Notes: generated from the sequence alone by a model not told the origin. A stretch of DNA of 64,000 nucleotides from Eggerthellaceae bacterium (GCA_015062605.1 SUUI01000001.1:62001-126000); one strand, 5' to 3'; positions 9,001 through 18,467 are shown, counted from the first letter of the stretch. Numbers and translations are program-made.

Positions 9001-9426
9001 AATGATGAGTTCAGGTGCGCATTCGGCGCCCATCAAGCGCTCGAATGCCTCTTTGGTTATGCCATAACCCTCCTCGAAACGGCGCGGGATAAACGGAATG
9101 ACCGCCGCTCCGAACAGGCGCAGGCCACGCGTGAGGACGGTTGTTGCCGAAATGCCGTCGAGATCGAAGTCTCCGAACACTGCGATACGCTTGCCCGCCT
9201 TGACGGCAGCTTCAAGTGCATCAGCGACATCCTTCAGACCGGGAATAGTGTAAGGATCGAGCCAATCCCTCTCAAGGGAAGGCGAGAGGAAACGCTGTAC
9301 GTCTTCAGGTGTATCGATACCACGTGCAGCCAGAGTCGCTGCCATGAAGTGAGGCAGACCCAAATCGCGCATCAATGATTGCACGACAACGTTATCTGCA
9401 ACTCGCACGTTGAATTGCGTAGACAT
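6049..9426 (-). CDS. recJ: RecJ exonuclease fused to a RecQ-like helicase
   Basis: A 1125-residue two-part protein in one open frame. The N-terminal part is single-strand-specific exonuclease RecJ: DHH-phosphoesterase motifs GDFDLDG (85-91), TVDCG, DHH (168-170), the DHHA1 domain with GSGRS and RFGGHEAA (about 390-420), and an OB-fold to about 565. After a linker, residues 640-1000 form a superfamily 2 helicase with motif I ATGCGKS (665-671), TAT motif III (about 806) and motif VI SRAGRDG (950-956). Motif II reads DGAH (770-773) instead of DEAH, so the glutamate that activates water for ATP hydrolysis is a glycine. RecJ and RecQ act together in end resection, which gives the fusion a rationale; whether the helicase half turns over ATP is unclear. 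Confidence 0.92.
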   Translation of the reverse strand: MSTQFNVRVADNVVVQSLMRDLGLPHFMAATLAARGIDTPEDVQRFLSPSLERDWLDPYTIPGLKDVADALEAAVKAGKRIAVFGDFDLDGISATTVLTRGLRLFGAAVIPFIPRRFEEGYGITKEAFERLMGAECAPELIITVDCGISSKVAAEAIAQEGIELLVTDHHEPGSLVPEGIPVADPKLDASCESAILAGVGVALKLVQVLGMRFGKPQAWRDLTDFAALGTIADLMPMLGENRALVADGVSRINARPRPCLAALLGVAGASGKPVSANNLSFSLIPRLNAAGRMGDAQLALDLLLADDFDSANDLAAQLEGMNDKRRRIELELSEIAQAQADQIYVGQRALVVAGEGWHEGVKGIVASRLVGKYGVPALLFSIEGDQARGSGRSVGQVNLFKAVESVSDLLTRFGGHEAAVGVTLPVSKLPEFTERICAYMDSLPAEAFHPLVQIDTCVDLSELTLENVRQLDRLAPFGQQNPIPCFLARDVTLANVRAVGADKNHLSCMLSDGRASVAGIMFHCPDIPELLANDSVVNVAFQAQIDEWRGRQSVKAMIKSFVPARACQALEACLREQDKTFVADLYASCEDDTRIDETNAQAESQAHLDALAQNRRTWEERASGSPEQLEQAIVRALLGDCPLHDSQRAVLSNLRHGRSVLSVMATGCGKSLIYQAHASLEALKNGKASLIIYPLRALAVDQGSRFNATLAQFGIVSAALTGETKADERQRIFKDLDAGKIDIISTTPEFFLCHAARFASSQRIDFIVIDGAHRIGEPRAELRGTYSRLRQGIDSLGHPTLLALTATVNDEITDDLLALLPIDDLVVDESPRDNLHIDDQRNLKNRDDYLANLVARGEKTLIYVNSREQSIAVARVLRKRVPQLSMLIGFYNAGLTLKERKRIEDLFRTNALLTLVATSAFDEGANIPNIRHVVLYHLPFNEIQFAQMSSRAGRDGQAATVHLLFGINDALVNERILRDMTPDHDVLAEVYRWLRGMQREHRGHAFTVGVDDMMRMSEKSAHRISVASTICGIAVFSELGLIEAHTCFIAGRKACSISVKEDADRVELTDSIRYQEGLGEQEVFQAFREWVFGCDDDSLRQHVSYTIAPLDRSQSEGGDLGARQR

Positions 9427-9502
9427 GATGTGACGTTCCTAGTAGGCTCATTCGTATCTTTCGCCTGCTATTTTGCCACAAATGGCTGCCAATGTCACAT
9501 TT

Positions 9503-9991
9503 TTACATGCATGTGATGTCCGCGAATCGGATCGGCACGATGCGCCCCAAATCCTCAACGCTCATTTGCACCTGATAGCCTATCCGCCCTGCGCTAAAGC
9601 AAATAGCGTCATATAGGGTCGCCGTCTCATCAACGACAGTAACGAATTGCTTCTTCATGCCGATTGGCGAGCATCCCCCATGAACGTAGCCCGTCAAAGG
9701 AAGCAGCTCTTTGCTTTTAATCATATGGATCGACTTCTCTCCCACTGATTCTGCAGCTTTCTTCAAATCGAGCTCGCAGCTGACAGGTATCGTGAATACG
9801 TAATGCTCCCCGGTATGTCCGACGGTAACGAGGGTTTTGAAGACCTGATCGGGATCTTGTCCGAGTACTTCGGCGACTTCAAGCCCGCTTACTACACCGG
9901 AATCAGCGTAGCTATACGAGCGATACGGCACACCTGCCTGATCGAGGATGCGCATTACTTGGGTTTTTTCGAATTGCTTCTTCATCAGCAT
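9503..9991 (-). CDS. ybaK: YbaK/EbsC Cys-tRNA(Pro) deacylase
   Basis: Trans-editing enzyme that hydrolyses cysteine mischarged onto tRNA-Pro. The 162-residue sequence carries the YbaK fold signatures VFKTLVT near residue 50, the conserved lysine in that motif, TIPVSCELDLKKAA, and GCSPIGMKK near 107. Two in-frame ATGs (9991, 9985) are possible; both overlap the end of the upstream U32 gene, so translation is coupled. It is separated from cysS by a single gene, which fits a role in cysteine fidelity. Confidence 0.92.
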   Translation of the reverse strand: MLMKKQFEKTQVMRILDQAGVPYRSYSYADSGVVSGLEVAEVLGQDPDQVFKTLVTVGHTGEHYVFTIPVSCELDLKKAAESVGEKSIHMIKSKELLPLTGYVHGGCSPIGMKKQFVTVVDETATLYDAICFSAGRIGYQVQMSVEDLGRIVPIRFADITCM

Positions 9992-11358
9992 CCGCTACGA
10001 GCACTGCGCCTGAATTGGCGGCGGCGTAGATAGCTACCTGGTTCCACCCAACTTGTTGTTCGGAATCGGTACAATCCCGTTTCGTTTGCACGATTCGCAA
10101 TCGCAACCGCTTGGACAACAGGCGGCATCGACTCGTCAACCGATTCTCCAAGCCATGCAAGGTCTTTGACTGTCACACTGAATAATGGAGTCTTCGGAGC
10201 AAGCACTTCAAGCTCATCGCCTTCGCTGAATCGATTGCGGCAGCGTATCGTCAGTTCATATGTTTGATCGTCAGTTCTTCTGGCGTCGAGCACGTCTGCC
10301 ACATGCAGACATGTCTGCTCGTACCCATCGTACGTCGGAGCCTGTGGAGCCATACCGAAATAGAAACCTGTGCCGTAAGGACGATGGGAAACCGTTAATA
10401 GCTCATCGGCGAATGTGCTCGGATCTGCGCCGTCCAAAACATGACGATACGCGTTTACCACCGTTGCCACGTAGAACGCCTTTTTGTTGCGTCCTTCGAT
10501 CTTTAGCGAATCTATGCCGATATCGGCAAGTTCGCGGACATGGGCAAGCATATTCAAATCCTTGGCATTCATGATGAAGCTGCCGTATGCGTCTTGCTCG
10601 AGTTCAAAGAGTTCGCCTGGCCTTTTCTCCTCTTCTAAAAGAAGCGAAGGAAGCGCTTCGGGGAGATTGCATGCTCCAGAAACAGAAGATTCATCCGCCA
10701 CGTTCGCTGTAGACATTGCCTTGTAATTCCATCGACATGGCTGCGTGCAGTGCCCGCGGTTTCCCGAACGCCCGGTCAAATATGAGCTGATCAGGCATCT
10801 GCCGGAAATCGCCATGCACATGGCACCATGCACGAACGCTTCAAGTTCCAGCTCACTCGGCAACTCGTGACGCAACTCCGATATTTGGTCAAGCGACAAC
10901 TCGCGCGCAAGAACGATGCGCGAAGCACCCAAATCCTGCCAAACACGTGCAGCCTCAGCGTTGGCGACGCTCGCTTGCGTACTGACATGAAGAGCGATAT
11001 GCGGCGCATGCTTGCGTGCTAGCGCAGCAGCTCCCAAATCGCCGATGATGAGTGCATCGACACCTATCTCATCAAGTGCCTCAAAGTATTCGGGCAATTG
11101 CACGATATCGGAATCGTACATCAGGATATTGCAGGTCACATGGACAGAAACGCCCGCCTCGTGCGCAAATCGCACGGCTTCGCCAAGCTCGTCCATCGTG
11201 AAATTGACTGCACGTTGGCGCATGCCGAACCGATCGGTTGCAAGATATACGGCATCCGCGCCGAAACGGACCGCAGCTTTCAGCTGCTCCATGCCGCCTG
11301 CAGGAGCAAGAAGCTCGGGAATCTTTACATGGTCGGCTGCCACCGCGTTACACCACAC
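9985..11358 (-). CDS. U32 family peptidase / tRNA hydroxylation protein (TrhP-like)
   Basis: U32 proteins were named as collagenase-like peptidases, but the YegQ/TrhP type is required for prephenate-dependent 5-hydroxylation of tRNA uridine-34. The 457 residues match YegQ length. Seen: ELLAPAGG near residue 14, GADAVYL near 34, STQAS near 127, and the Cys cluster CMAISGRC with GHCTQPCRW (about 180-210) that binds an Fe-S cluster in the family. The GTG start at 11358 overlaps the cysS stop by 11 bases. The RNA-modification role is a family inference; substrate assignment among U32 subtypes is uncertain. Confidence 0.87.
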   Translation of the reverse strand: MWCNAVAADHVKIPELLAPAGGMEQLKAAVRFGADAVYLATDRFGMRQRAVNFTMDELGEAVRFAHEAGVSVHVTCNILMYDSDIVQLPEYFEALDEIGVDALIIGDLGAAALARKHAPHIALHVSTQASVANAEAARVWQDLGASRIVLARELSLDQISELRHELPSELELEAFVHGAMCMAISGRCLISSYLTGRSGNRGHCTQPCRWNYKAMSTANVADESSVSGACNLPEALPSLLLEEEKRPGELFELEQDAYGSFIMNAKDLNMLAHVRELADIGIDSLKIEGRNKKAFYVATVVNAYRHVLDGADPSTFADELLTVSHRPYGTGFYFGMAPQAPTYDGYEQTCLHVADVLDARRTDDQTYELTIRCRNRFSEGDELEVLAPKTPLFSVTVKDLAWLGESVDESMPPVVQAVAIANRANETGLYRFRTTSWVEPGSYLRRRQFRRSARSGC

Positions 11359-12856
11359 GAGGACCTTGCGCAGTATCCTCGATCTTCAAACCGAGCGCCG
11401 CAAGACCATCGCGGATGCCGTCAGCAGTACCCCAGTCCTTCGCAGCGCGGGCAGCAGTGCGAGCTTCGAGCAGCGCATTCACGGCATCAGACGTGCTCGA
11501 GCCTTCGAATCCCGCGAACCGAGCGGCAAGTTCAAGCACCTCGGCAGGATACGTATCGGCATCGTCTTCAGCAGCCGTTACGTCAATGCCGAGCGTGTTC
11601 ATAAGCTCGACAAGGGTTCCGCGCACTGCTTCGAGCGCGGTTCGATCTGCCACCGTGGCGCTCTTGTCACCGATCTCGGCATTAACGGCATTGACCAAAG
11701 TGAAAATCGCTCCGATTGCTTCGGGTGCGTTGAAATCATCATCCATCGCCTCTATGAACGCCTCGCGGGCAACACGGGCTGCTTCAACGAGTTTCTCGTC
11801 GTCGAGCACGGCATCACCTGCACCCGTATTCGCAAGCTGCCAGTCGATGTTGCGCACCGCATTTTCGATACGCGTCAACGCTGCATCGGCCTCCGCAAGG
11901 CGCGCATCGCCGAACACGAGCGGGCTACGATAGTGCGTTTGCAGCGTGAGCATACGAAGCGCCTCAGGACGCACGATCTCAAGCGCTTCATGCAAAAGCA
12001 AGAAATTGTTGAGCGATTTGCTCATCTTCTCGGCTTCGCCTGTCTGGGCATTTGCGATCTGAAGCATGCCAGAATGGATCCAATGGTTCGCAAACGTGCA
12101 CCCATATGCAGCCTCAGATTGGGCGCGCTCGTTCTCATGATGCGGGAACACCAAATCAGAGCCGCCGCCATGGATATCAAACGGCAAGCCTAGATATTTA
12201 TGGGACATCGCGGAGCATTCGATATGCCAGCCTGGGCGACCTTTTCCCCAAGGAGAATCCCAGCTCGGTTCGCCTGGCTTTGCAGCCTTCCATAACGCAA
12301 AATCAAATTCGTCCTGCTTGCGCTCGTCAAGACCTTGGCCGTCAGCACGCAATTCGCGATGCCCGCTCTCCATCTCGTCGATGTTGCGTCCACTTAGCGC
12401 ACCGTAGTCGTCATAGGATCGGACAGCGAAGTACACATCGCCCTCAGCCACATACGCATGACCTCGGTCGATGAGCGTTGAAACGAGCTCTATCATCGTG
12501 TCGATTTCCTCGGTGGCTTTCGGACGGATGTCGGGATCGAGCACGCCTGCCGCATGCATATCCTCAATGAATGCCTCGGTGTATTCTTCGGCAACTTCAG
12601 CGGCACTGCGCCCCTCAGTGTTCGCACGGTTGATAATCTTGTCATCGACGTCGGTCACGTTCTGAACAAAGGTGACATCATAACCACGCCAAATCAAATA
12701 ACGTCGAATCGTATCGAACGCGATGAACGTGCGCGCATTGCCGATATGGATGCGGTTGTATACCGTCGGTCCGCATACGTACATGCCCACATGACCCTCT
12801 GTAAGCGGAACGAATTCAACTTTTTTCCGGAGCTTCGTATCATAGAGTTTGAGCAT
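11348..12856 (-). CDS. cysS: Cysteine--tRNA ligase
   Basis: Class Ia aminoacyl-tRNA synthetase, 502 residues (usual 460-500). HIGH-type motif HIGN near residue 37, zinc ligand CGP at 28, WHIECS and HHENE (zinc/cysteine site) near 230-260, and KMSKS near 283, all intact. ATG at 12856 with AAAGGAG 7 bases upstream. The 168-base gap to ispF suggests its own promoter; I saw no T-box consensus there. Confidence 0.97.
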   Translation of the reverse strand: MLKLYDTKLRKKVEFVPLTEGHVGMYVCGPTVYNRIHIGNARTFIAFDTIRRYLIWRGYDVTFVQNVTDVDDKIINRANTEGRSAAEVAEEYTEAFIEDMHAAGVLDPDIRPKATEEIDTMIELVSTLIDRGHAYVAEGDVYFAVRSYDDYGALSGRNIDEMESGHRELRADGQGLDERKQDEFDFALWKAAKPGEPSWDSPWGKGRPGWHIECSAMSHKYLGLPFDIHGGGSDLVFPHHENERAQSEAAYGCTFANHWIHSGMLQIANAQTGEAEKMSKSLNNFLLLHEALEIVRPEALRMLTLQTHYRSPLVFGDARLAEADAALTRIENAVRNIDWQLANTGAGDAVLDDEKLVEAARVAREAFIEAMDDDFNAPEAIGAIFTLVNAVNAEIGDKSATVADRTALEAVRGTLVELMNTLGIDVTAAEDDADTYPAEVLELAARFAGFEGSSTSDAVNALLEARTAARAAKDWGTADGIRDGLAALGLKIEDTAQGPRVV

Positions 12857-12901
12857 TGGTGACTCCTTTTCCTATTCAAATGCTCCTGCGAACACGTTCG
12901 A

Positions 12902-12934
12902 TTCAAGCGCCTGCATGCGCGGGCAACACTTGAA
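12902..12934. repeat. Imperfect inverted repeat between ispF and cysS
   Basis: TTCAAG (12902-12907) pairs with CTTGAA (12929-12934), and an inner GCC (12909-12911) with GGC (12922-12924). It lies 46 bases upstream of cysS. It resembles but does not match an HspR HAIR operator (CTTGAGT-N7-ACTCAAG). It could be an operator or a leader hairpin. Confidence 0.35.
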
Positions 12935-13024
12935 ATGGGCGTCTTTTCGCAGCTGTATCAGGATAACAGAAATAACGGCATAAACTACGCGCTCTCGGCG
13001 CGTTCGCGCAATAGACGCTATGAG

Positions 13025-13519
13025 CTACTTACATCGGGCAAGCAGGCAGACTGCCGTAGCGGAAATCCCCTCTTCACGTCCTTCGAAACCGAGGTGCTCG
13101 GTCGTGGTCGCTTTCACGCCCACGTTTTCGACTGGGATACCCATCGCTTTAGCAAGGTTCTCGCGCATCTGATCACGAAACGGACTGAGCTTTGGCGCTT
13201 GGGCAGCTATGACGCTGTCGACATCAACGATTTCGAAACCTTGTTCGCGCACGAATGCGGCAACCTGCGCAAGCAAATCAAGCGAATCCGCATCCTTGTA
13301 AGCGGGATCGTTGTCGGGAAACAGCTTGCCGATATCACCACCGCGCACGCCGCCGAGCAATGCATCTGCGATGGCGTGTGCGAGGACATCGGCATCCGAA
13401 TGGCCAAGCAGACCGCGTGTATGGGGGATATCGACACCCCCCAAAATCAGCCTCCGGCCTTCTGCGAACGCATGCACGTCATATCCTTGGCCGATTCTCA
13501 TCGTGCGATCCACGCTCAT
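13025..13519 (-). CDS. ispF: 2-C-methyl-D-erythritol 2,4-cyclodiphosphate synthase
   Basis: Fifth step of the non-mevalonate (MEP) isoprenoid pathway. About 164 residues. GQGYDVHAF gives the zinc-binding Asp and His near the N terminus, [11 protein letters not shown] and GDIGKLFPD follow, and [13 protein letters not shown] is close to the C terminus. The ATG at 13519 overlaps the ispD stop as TGATG, a classic coupled start, with AAGGG just upstream. ispD and ispF encode steps three and five and often pair or fuse. Confidence 0.97.
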   Translation of the reverse strand: MSVDRTMRIGQGYDVHAFAEGRRLILGGVDIPHTRGLLGHSDADVLAHAIADALLGGVRGGDIGKLFPDNDPAYKDADSLDLLAQVAAFVREQGFEIVDVDSVIAAQAPKLSPFRDQMRENLAKAMGIPVENVGVKATTTEHLGFEGREEGISATAVCLLARCK

Positions 13520-14349
13520 CACCCTTGCATCCTTTGCCTGATAAGACTGGAAAGCATCGGATAATCCTCTGGCACAGTCAACTTGATATTGTCGCGCTTG
13601 CCCTCGATAACGATGACGTTGCCACCGAGCCGCTCGATGAGCGATGAATCATCGGTGCCAACGAAGCCATCCGAGAGCGCGGCAGCATGCGCTCGACGAT
13701 AAATGCCTGCACGGAACACTTGCGGCGTTTGCGCATTCCAGAATACGCGTCGATCCGGCGTTCCAACGATAACGCCGTTCTCGACGATTTTGAGCGTATC
13801 GACAGTTGGATGCGCAACTACCACGCCATCGCAATCGATGTTGCCCTTGATCATGTTGATGGTATGTTCGATGAACTCGGGAGACACAAGCGGTCGAGCA
13901 CCATCATGCATTACCACGAACTCGTACTCTTCGGGAACGTACTCCAAACCGGAAAATGCCGATTCCTGACGACTCGCCCCTGATGGTGCTACCACAATCG
14001 GCGTCACGAAAGGAAACGGATCGATAGCCTCGCGCAGATATTCGCTCATACGATCCTCGGGGCACACGACAACGATCAGCCCGATATCGGCGACTGCATC
14101 GAAAGCTTCTGCAGACCACGTCAATACAGGCTTTCCCTCGATTTTGACCAATTGCTTGCCGTTTGGGTTACCGAAACGCTCTCCCGAGCCGCCCGCCAAA
14201 ATGATGGCTGCAGTTTGGGGTTTGTCGCTAACCACTCCCTTCAGGCTGACCGTTGGCGCAACGAGCTCATCGAAATCGTTGTCGTTGAACAGCAGCTTCG
14301 GTTCTTCAAGTACTGCTGGCGAATACCCTTGTTTCGAAGACGAGCTCAT
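13519..14349 (-). CDS. ispD: 2-C-methyl-D-erythritol 4-phosphate cytidylyltransferase
   Basis: Third MEP-pathway enzyme; transfers CMP to methylerythritol phosphate. The nucleotide-binding start [11 protein letters not shown] is at about residue 49, followed by [14 protein letters not shown] and [11 protein letters not shown] placed the start at the ATG at 14349 because AGGAG lies 6 bases upstream; an ATG 36 bases earlier has no ribosome site. Even so, about 44 polar residues precede the catalytic domain, which normally begins almost at residue 1. This tail has no motif I recognise. Confidence 0.94.
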   Translation of the reverse strand: MSSSSKQGYSPAVLEEPKLLFNDNDFDELVAPTVSLKGVVSDKPQTAAIILAGGSGERFGNPNGKQLVKIEGKPVLTWSAEAFDAVADIGLIVVVCPEDRMSEYLREAIDPFPFVTPIVVAPSGASRQESAFSGLEYVPEEYEFVVMHDGARPLVSPEFIEHTINMIKGNIDCDGVVVAHPTVDTLKIVENGVIVGTPDRRVFWNAQTPQVFRAGIYRRAHAAALSDGFVGTDDSSLIERLGGNVIVIEGKRDNIKLTVPEDYPMLSSLIRQRMQG

Positions 14350-14391
14350 TCTTTCTCCTGTTGCCTGTGGTTTTAGTTTCAACACGATGCG

Positions 14392-16962
14392 CTAGTCGCT
14401 TGCTCCCGCAGCATCGCCGCCGCCTGCGCTGCCAGACGAACCTGCATGATCCAAATCGAAATTCGTAAGCAGCAATTCGGCTTCTCTGGCAATGGTATCA
14501 CGTTTCCGCGGTTGCGGGATAACGCCACTACCCTGCTCGAACGTAAGCGCGCCATCTTTGTAGTCGACCTCGATGACCGAACCTTCCTCCCAGCGTCCTC
14601 CCAGAATCTGCTCCGATAGAGGGTCTTCGATCAAACGCTGAATCGCACGGCGCAGAGGACGTGCACCGAATGCCACATCTGTGCCTTCCTTCGCAATGTA
14701 TTTGCAAGCTTCATCGGTCATATTGATGGTCATGTTCTGCGCAATCAAGCGCTCACGCAAGTCGGCGATCATCAGCTTGACGATTTCGATGATCTGCTCC
14801 TCAGTCAATGACTTGAAGACAATGATCTCATCGATGCGGTTGAGGAACTCAGGACGGAACAGCTTCTTGACTTCGCTCATGACGCGGCTCTTGATCTCGG
14901 CATCGCTCAATCCGCGCTTCTCACCGCCGCCGCCGAATCCGAGCGGCGTGGTTTCAGAAATCTCACGTGCACCGACGTTGCTCGTCATGATGATGATAGT
15001 GTTGCGGAAATCGACGGTGCGCCCCTGAGCATCGGTCAGACGGCCCTCTTCGAGAATCTGGAGCAGGATGTTGAACACATCCGGATGCGCTTTCTCGATT
15101 TCATCGAAAAGCACGACTGAGTATGGACGCTGGCGCACTGCCTTGGTCAGCTGACCGCCTTCATCGAATCCCACGTAGCCAGGAGGCGAACCAACAAGGC
15201 GGGAAACCGAATGCTTCTCCATGTATTCAGACATGTCAAGCGAGATAAGAGCATCCTCCGTATTGAAAAGAAACTCGGCGAGTGCCTTGGAAAGCTCCGT
15301 TTTGCCGACACCGGACGGACCGAGGAAAATGAACGAACCAGCAGGGCGACGTGGATCCTTCAAACCGCTGCGTGAGCGGCGGATGGCCTTCGATAGGGCG
15401 CTGACCGCTTCGGTCTGCCCCACGACACGCTCGTGCAGAACGCTTTCCATACGCAGGAGCTTTTCTGTTTCTGCTTCGGTCAAGCTAGAGACAGGCACGC
15501 CTGTCGACATCGAAACGACATCGGCGATATCCTCGACAGTAACCTGCTGCACGCTCTGCTGAGCATTCTGCTCCCAGTCTTTCTCAGCCTGTTCACGCTT
15601 TTTGCGCAAAGCAGCCTCTTCGTCCCGTAGTTTCGCAGCTTGCTCGAAATCCTGCGCAGCGATGGCTGCGTCTTTCTCATTACGAAGGGTACGCAATGCT
15701 TCATCGAGTTCACGCACCTCTTTGGGCAGTGTCATATTACGGATGCGCATGCGAGCACCCGCCTCATCAAGCAGGTCAATCGCTTTATCCGGCAGGAATC
15801 TGTCTTGGATGTATCGATTCGACAGCGATACCGCAGCCTGCAGCGCCTCATCGGAGAAATGCACCTGGTGATGTGCCTCATACTTGTCGCGCAGGCCTTC
15901 CATGATGCGAAGCGTCTGTTCCTCGTTCGGCTCGTTCACCGTAAGAGGTTGGAAACGACGCTCGAGCGCAGAATCCTTCTCGAGATGCTTGCGGTATTCC
16001 TCGAGAGTCGTCGCGCCGATAACCTGGATCTCGCCACGAGACAGCGGCGGCTTGAGAATGGCCGCAGCATCGATGGAGCCTTCGGCTGAGCCTGCACCGA
16101 TCAACGTGTGCATCTCGTCGATGAACAAGATGACATCGCCTGATTCGATGACTTCCTTCAGGCAACGCTTGAGGCGATCTTCGAACTCGCCGCGATACTT
16201 GCTGCCGGCGACCAGCGCGGAAACATCAAGGGTGATCAAGCGCTTGCCACGCAAGATATCAGGCACCTGATTAGAAACGATAAGCTGAGCAAGTCCTTCG
16301 ATGACGGCAGTCTTGCCGACACCGGGCTCGCCAATGAGCAAAGGATTGTTCTTCTGGCGACGAGCAAGGATTTGCATGACACGCTCTATCTCGCTCGCGC
16401 GGCCGATGACCGGGTCGAGCTTGCCATCACGCGCTTTCTGCGTGAGATCCGTGCCGTACTCTTTAAGCATGCTATCGGAGTTAGAATCCCCGCCAAATAC
16501 GTTTTGGCCTGCATAGACGGGGCTTTGCCCAACGAGGTCGTTCATCGCGGCGCGAACATCATCGGTTGTCTTTCCCAAGCGCTTGAGAATCTCGATTGCC
16601 GTGCCCTCACCTTCGCGTACGATACCGAGAAGCAAATGCTCGGTAGAAATGTAGCTCTGCCCCATCTGCATGGCCTCGCGCAACGAGTTCTCTAACACGC
16701 GTTTTACGCGCGGCGTGAAATTCAGATGTCCAGACACATCCGTTGACTCATCGATGCTGACGACTTGATGAATGGTTCTGATCACATCGTCATAATGAAT
16801 CGACAGACGATCGAGCGCTTGCGCTGCCAAACCCTCCTTTTCCTGAATAAGGCCAAGGAGGATATGCTCGGTGCCCACATAGGGCTGATGAAGCGCACGT
16901 GCTTCATCCTGAGCAAGCACGAGCACCTTGCGCGCTTTGTCGGTAAATTTTTCGAATGCCAT
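14392..16962 (-). CDS. clpC: ATP-dependent Clp protease ATPase subunit ClpC
   Basis: Hexameric AAA+ unfoldase that feeds ClpP and degrades misfolded proteins. 856 residues from ATG 16962: two Clp_N repeats (about 1-145), AAA-1 with GEPGVGKTA, a UVR motif ([14 protein letters not shown]) near residue 430 that separates ClpC from ClpB, AAA-2 with GPSGVGKTE, and [13 protein letters not shown]. The C terminus is Gly/Ala/Ser-rich. I rejected an in-frame ATG 81 bases upstream because it would translate the promoter region. A CIRCE operator lies 75 bases upstream, so HrcA control is predicted instead of CtsR. Confidence 0.97.
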   Translation of the reverse strand: MAFEKFTDKARKVLVLAQDEARALHQPYVGTEHILLGLIQEKEGLAAQALDRLSIHYDDVIRTIHQVVSIDESTDVSGHLNFTPRVKRVLENSLREAMQMGQSYISTEHLLLGIVREGEGTAIEILKRLGKTTDDVRAAMNDLVGQSPVYAGQNVFGGDSNSDSMLKEYGTDLTQKARDGKLDPVIGRASEIERVMQILARRQKNNPLLIGEPGVGKTAVIEGLAQLIVSNQVPDILRGKRLITLDVSALVAGSKYRGEFEDRLKRCLKEVIESGDVILFIDEMHTLIGAGSAEGSIDAAAILKPPLSRGEIQVIGATTLEEYRKHLEKDSALERRFQPLTVNEPNEEQTLRIMEGLRDKYEAHHQVHFSDEALQAAVSLSNRYIQDRFLPDKAIDLLDEAGARMRIRNMTLPKEVRELDEALRTLRNEKDAAIAAQDFEQAAKLRDEEAALRKKREQAEKDWEQNAQQSVQQVTVEDIADVVSMSTGVPVSSLTEAETEKLLRMESVLHERVVGQTEAVSALSKAIRRSRSGLKDPRRPAGSFIFLGPSGVGKTELSKALAEFLFNTEDALISLDMSEYMEKHSVSRLVGSPPGYVGFDEGGQLTKAVRQRPYSVVLFDEIEKAHPDVFNILLQILEEGRLTDAQGRTVDFRNTIIIMTSNVGAREISETTPLGFGGGGEKRGLSDAEIKSRVMSEVKKLFRPEFLNRIDEIIVFKSLTEEQIIEIVKLMIADLRERLIAQNMTINMTDEACKYIAKEGTDVAFGARPLRRAIQRLIEDPLSEQILGGRWEEGSVIEVDYKDGALTFEQGSGVIPQPRKRDTIAREAELLLTNFDLDHAGSSGSAGGGDAAGASD

Positions 16963-17033
16963 TGTTCTCTCTTTCCTGCGAAGCAGCGAAAAACGCACAC
17001 TGAAATCGCTGCTTATCCTATTGTTCGCAGCAT

Positions 17034-17063
17034 ATATTAGCACTCATAGCCTTCGAGTGCCAA
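17034..17063 (-). promoter_or_regulatory. clpC promoter
   Basis: On the minus strand TTGGCA (17058-17063) and TAATAT (17034-17039) are separated by 18 bases, a good sigma-70-type pair. The -35 and the spacer lie inside the CIRCE inverted repeat, so HrcA binding would block RNA polymerase. Confidence 0.75.
17037..17063. promoter_or_regulatory. CIRCE operator (HrcA binding site)
   Basis: TTAGCACTC (17037-17045), 9-base spacer, GAGTGCCAA (17055-17063). The consensus is TTAGCACTC-N9-GAGTGCTAA, so 17 of 18 arm positions match. CIRCE is the operator of the heat-shock repressor HrcA. Confidence 0.93.
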
Positions 17064-17078
17064 AAAGTCGTTGTACGG

Positions 17079-18467
17079 CTATGCATTCAACAGAAAAGCT
17101 TTATAACCTTTGAATGCTTCGTAGATATCGGCCTTAGATGTGACCTCCCACGGAGCATGCATGCTCAAAACCGCAACGCCGCTGTCGATAACGTCCATGC
17201 CGTATTTTGCAGGGATGTACGCGATGGTACCGCCACCGCCCGCATCGACCTTGCCTAACTCAGCCGTTTGGAAATGCACTTCCGCGTCATCCATGATGCT
17301 GCGAACGCGTGCGACGTATTCGGCACGTGCATCGTTGCTCCCGCTTTTCCCTCGAGCACCCGTATATTTATTGAAAACGAGACCGCGGCCTAGATAGGCT
17401 GCATTCTTCGTCTCGAACACGTTGGCATACGAAGGATCGAAACCTGCTGAGACATCTGACGAAAGCATGCTCGAAGCAGCTAAAGCGCGATGCACGTTCA
17501 GCGCGCCGCCTTCGCCAGCAAGCTCCATGATCTCGGCAATGGTATCCTCGAAGAACAACGATGCCATTCCTGTTGCGCCAACGCTTCCGATCTCCTCCTT
17601 GTCAACGAGGATGCACACAGTGGTCTTCTTCGGCGCTGCAACTTCCAGCTGCGCCGCGAACGAAGTGTAGGCACATACGCGATCGTCTTGCCCATAGCCG
17701 ATTACCATGCTTCGATCGAAGCCTAGATCGCGCGCATCGCCTGCAGGGACGACTTCAAGCTCTGCCGAGAGGAAATCCTCTTCCTCGATACCATATTTCT
17801 CCTTGAGGATGGCAAGCACCTGCTCGCGAACAGGCTCCTTGCAATCGTCGACGGCACCCGGAAGCGGCTGACTGCCTGCCAACACATCAAGCGCCTCGCC
17901 CTCGACAACTTCCGAACCCTTCTTTTCAAGCTGGGCTTTCCCTAAGTGGATGAGCAAGTCAGTCACGCAGAAGACCGGATCATCTGCTTGATCGCCGATA
18001 GCGACTTGCACAACCGTCCCGTCTTTCTTGGCAACGACGCCATGAAGCGCAAGTGGGATGGTAACCCACTGATAATGCTTGATTCCGCCGTAATAATGCG
18101 TGTCAAGCAGCACGAGGCCATTGCTCTCATACAGGGGGTTTTGCTTCAAATCAAGGCGTGGCGAGTCTATATGCGCACCGAGGATGTTGAAGCCATTCGT
18201 CATGGGCTCTTCACCGATATGAACGAGCATGAGCGTTTTGCCATGCTTGCTCGCCCACACCGCATCGCCTGGCTGAAGCGGCTGCCCTTCCTCGATAGCC
18301 AACTCGAGCGGCACATAACCGCATGATTCGGCAAGCGCCGTCATCGAGGCAACGCACTCGCGTTCCGTCTTGTTGAATGAGATGAATGCTTTGTAGTCAT
18401 CGCAAAGACTATTGATTCTAGCCATGTCTTGTTCGGAATACGTTTTCCATGCGTTCGTGCGTTCCAT
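17079..18467 (-). CDS. M18 family zinc aminopeptidase
   Basis: Cytosolic dinuclear-zinc aminopeptidase related to yeast aminopeptidase I and bacterial ApeB. 462 residues. Metal-ligand motifs seen: GAHIDSPRLD near residue 96, DKEEIGS near 295 (catalytic Glu pair), DVSAGFD near 340 and the late SMHAPWE near 438. It ends 16 bases from the clpC CIRCE operator, so the two genes are separate units. Substrate is probably peptides with acidic or neutral N termini, by family only. Confidence 0.92.
   Translation of the reverse strand: MERTNAWKTYSEQDMARINSLCDDYKAFISFNKTERECVASMTALAESCGYVPLELAIEEGQPLQPGDAVWASKHGKTLMLVHIGEEPMTNGFNILGAHIDSPRLDLKQNPLYESNGLVLLDTHYYGGIKHYQWVTIPLALHGVVAKKDGTVVQVAIGDQADDPVFCVTDLLIHLGKAQLEKKGSEVVEGEALDVLAGSQPLPGAVDDCKEPVREQVLAILKEKYGIEEEDFLSAELEVVPAGDARDLGFDRSMVIGYGQDDRVCAYTSFAAQLEVAAPKKTTVCILVDKEEIGSVGATGMASLFFEDTIAEIMELAGEGGALNVHRALAASSMLSSDVSAGFDPSYANVFETKNAAYLGRGLVFNKYTGARGKSGSNDARAEYVARVRSIMDDAEVHFQTAELGKVDAGGGGTIAYIPAKYGMDVIDSGVAVLSMHAPWEVTSKADIYEAFKGYKAFLLNA

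Noticed and set aside
11012-12193. 393-codon open frame on the plus strand
   Set aside because: Lies opposite cysS and the U32 gene, both of which have complete motifs; no ribosome site or domain.
12857-13024. T-box leader or HAIR operator upstream of cysS
   Set aside because: No T-box consensus next to a terminator/antiterminator pair was found, and the inverted repeat 12902-12934 does not fit CTTGAGT-N7-ACTCAAG.
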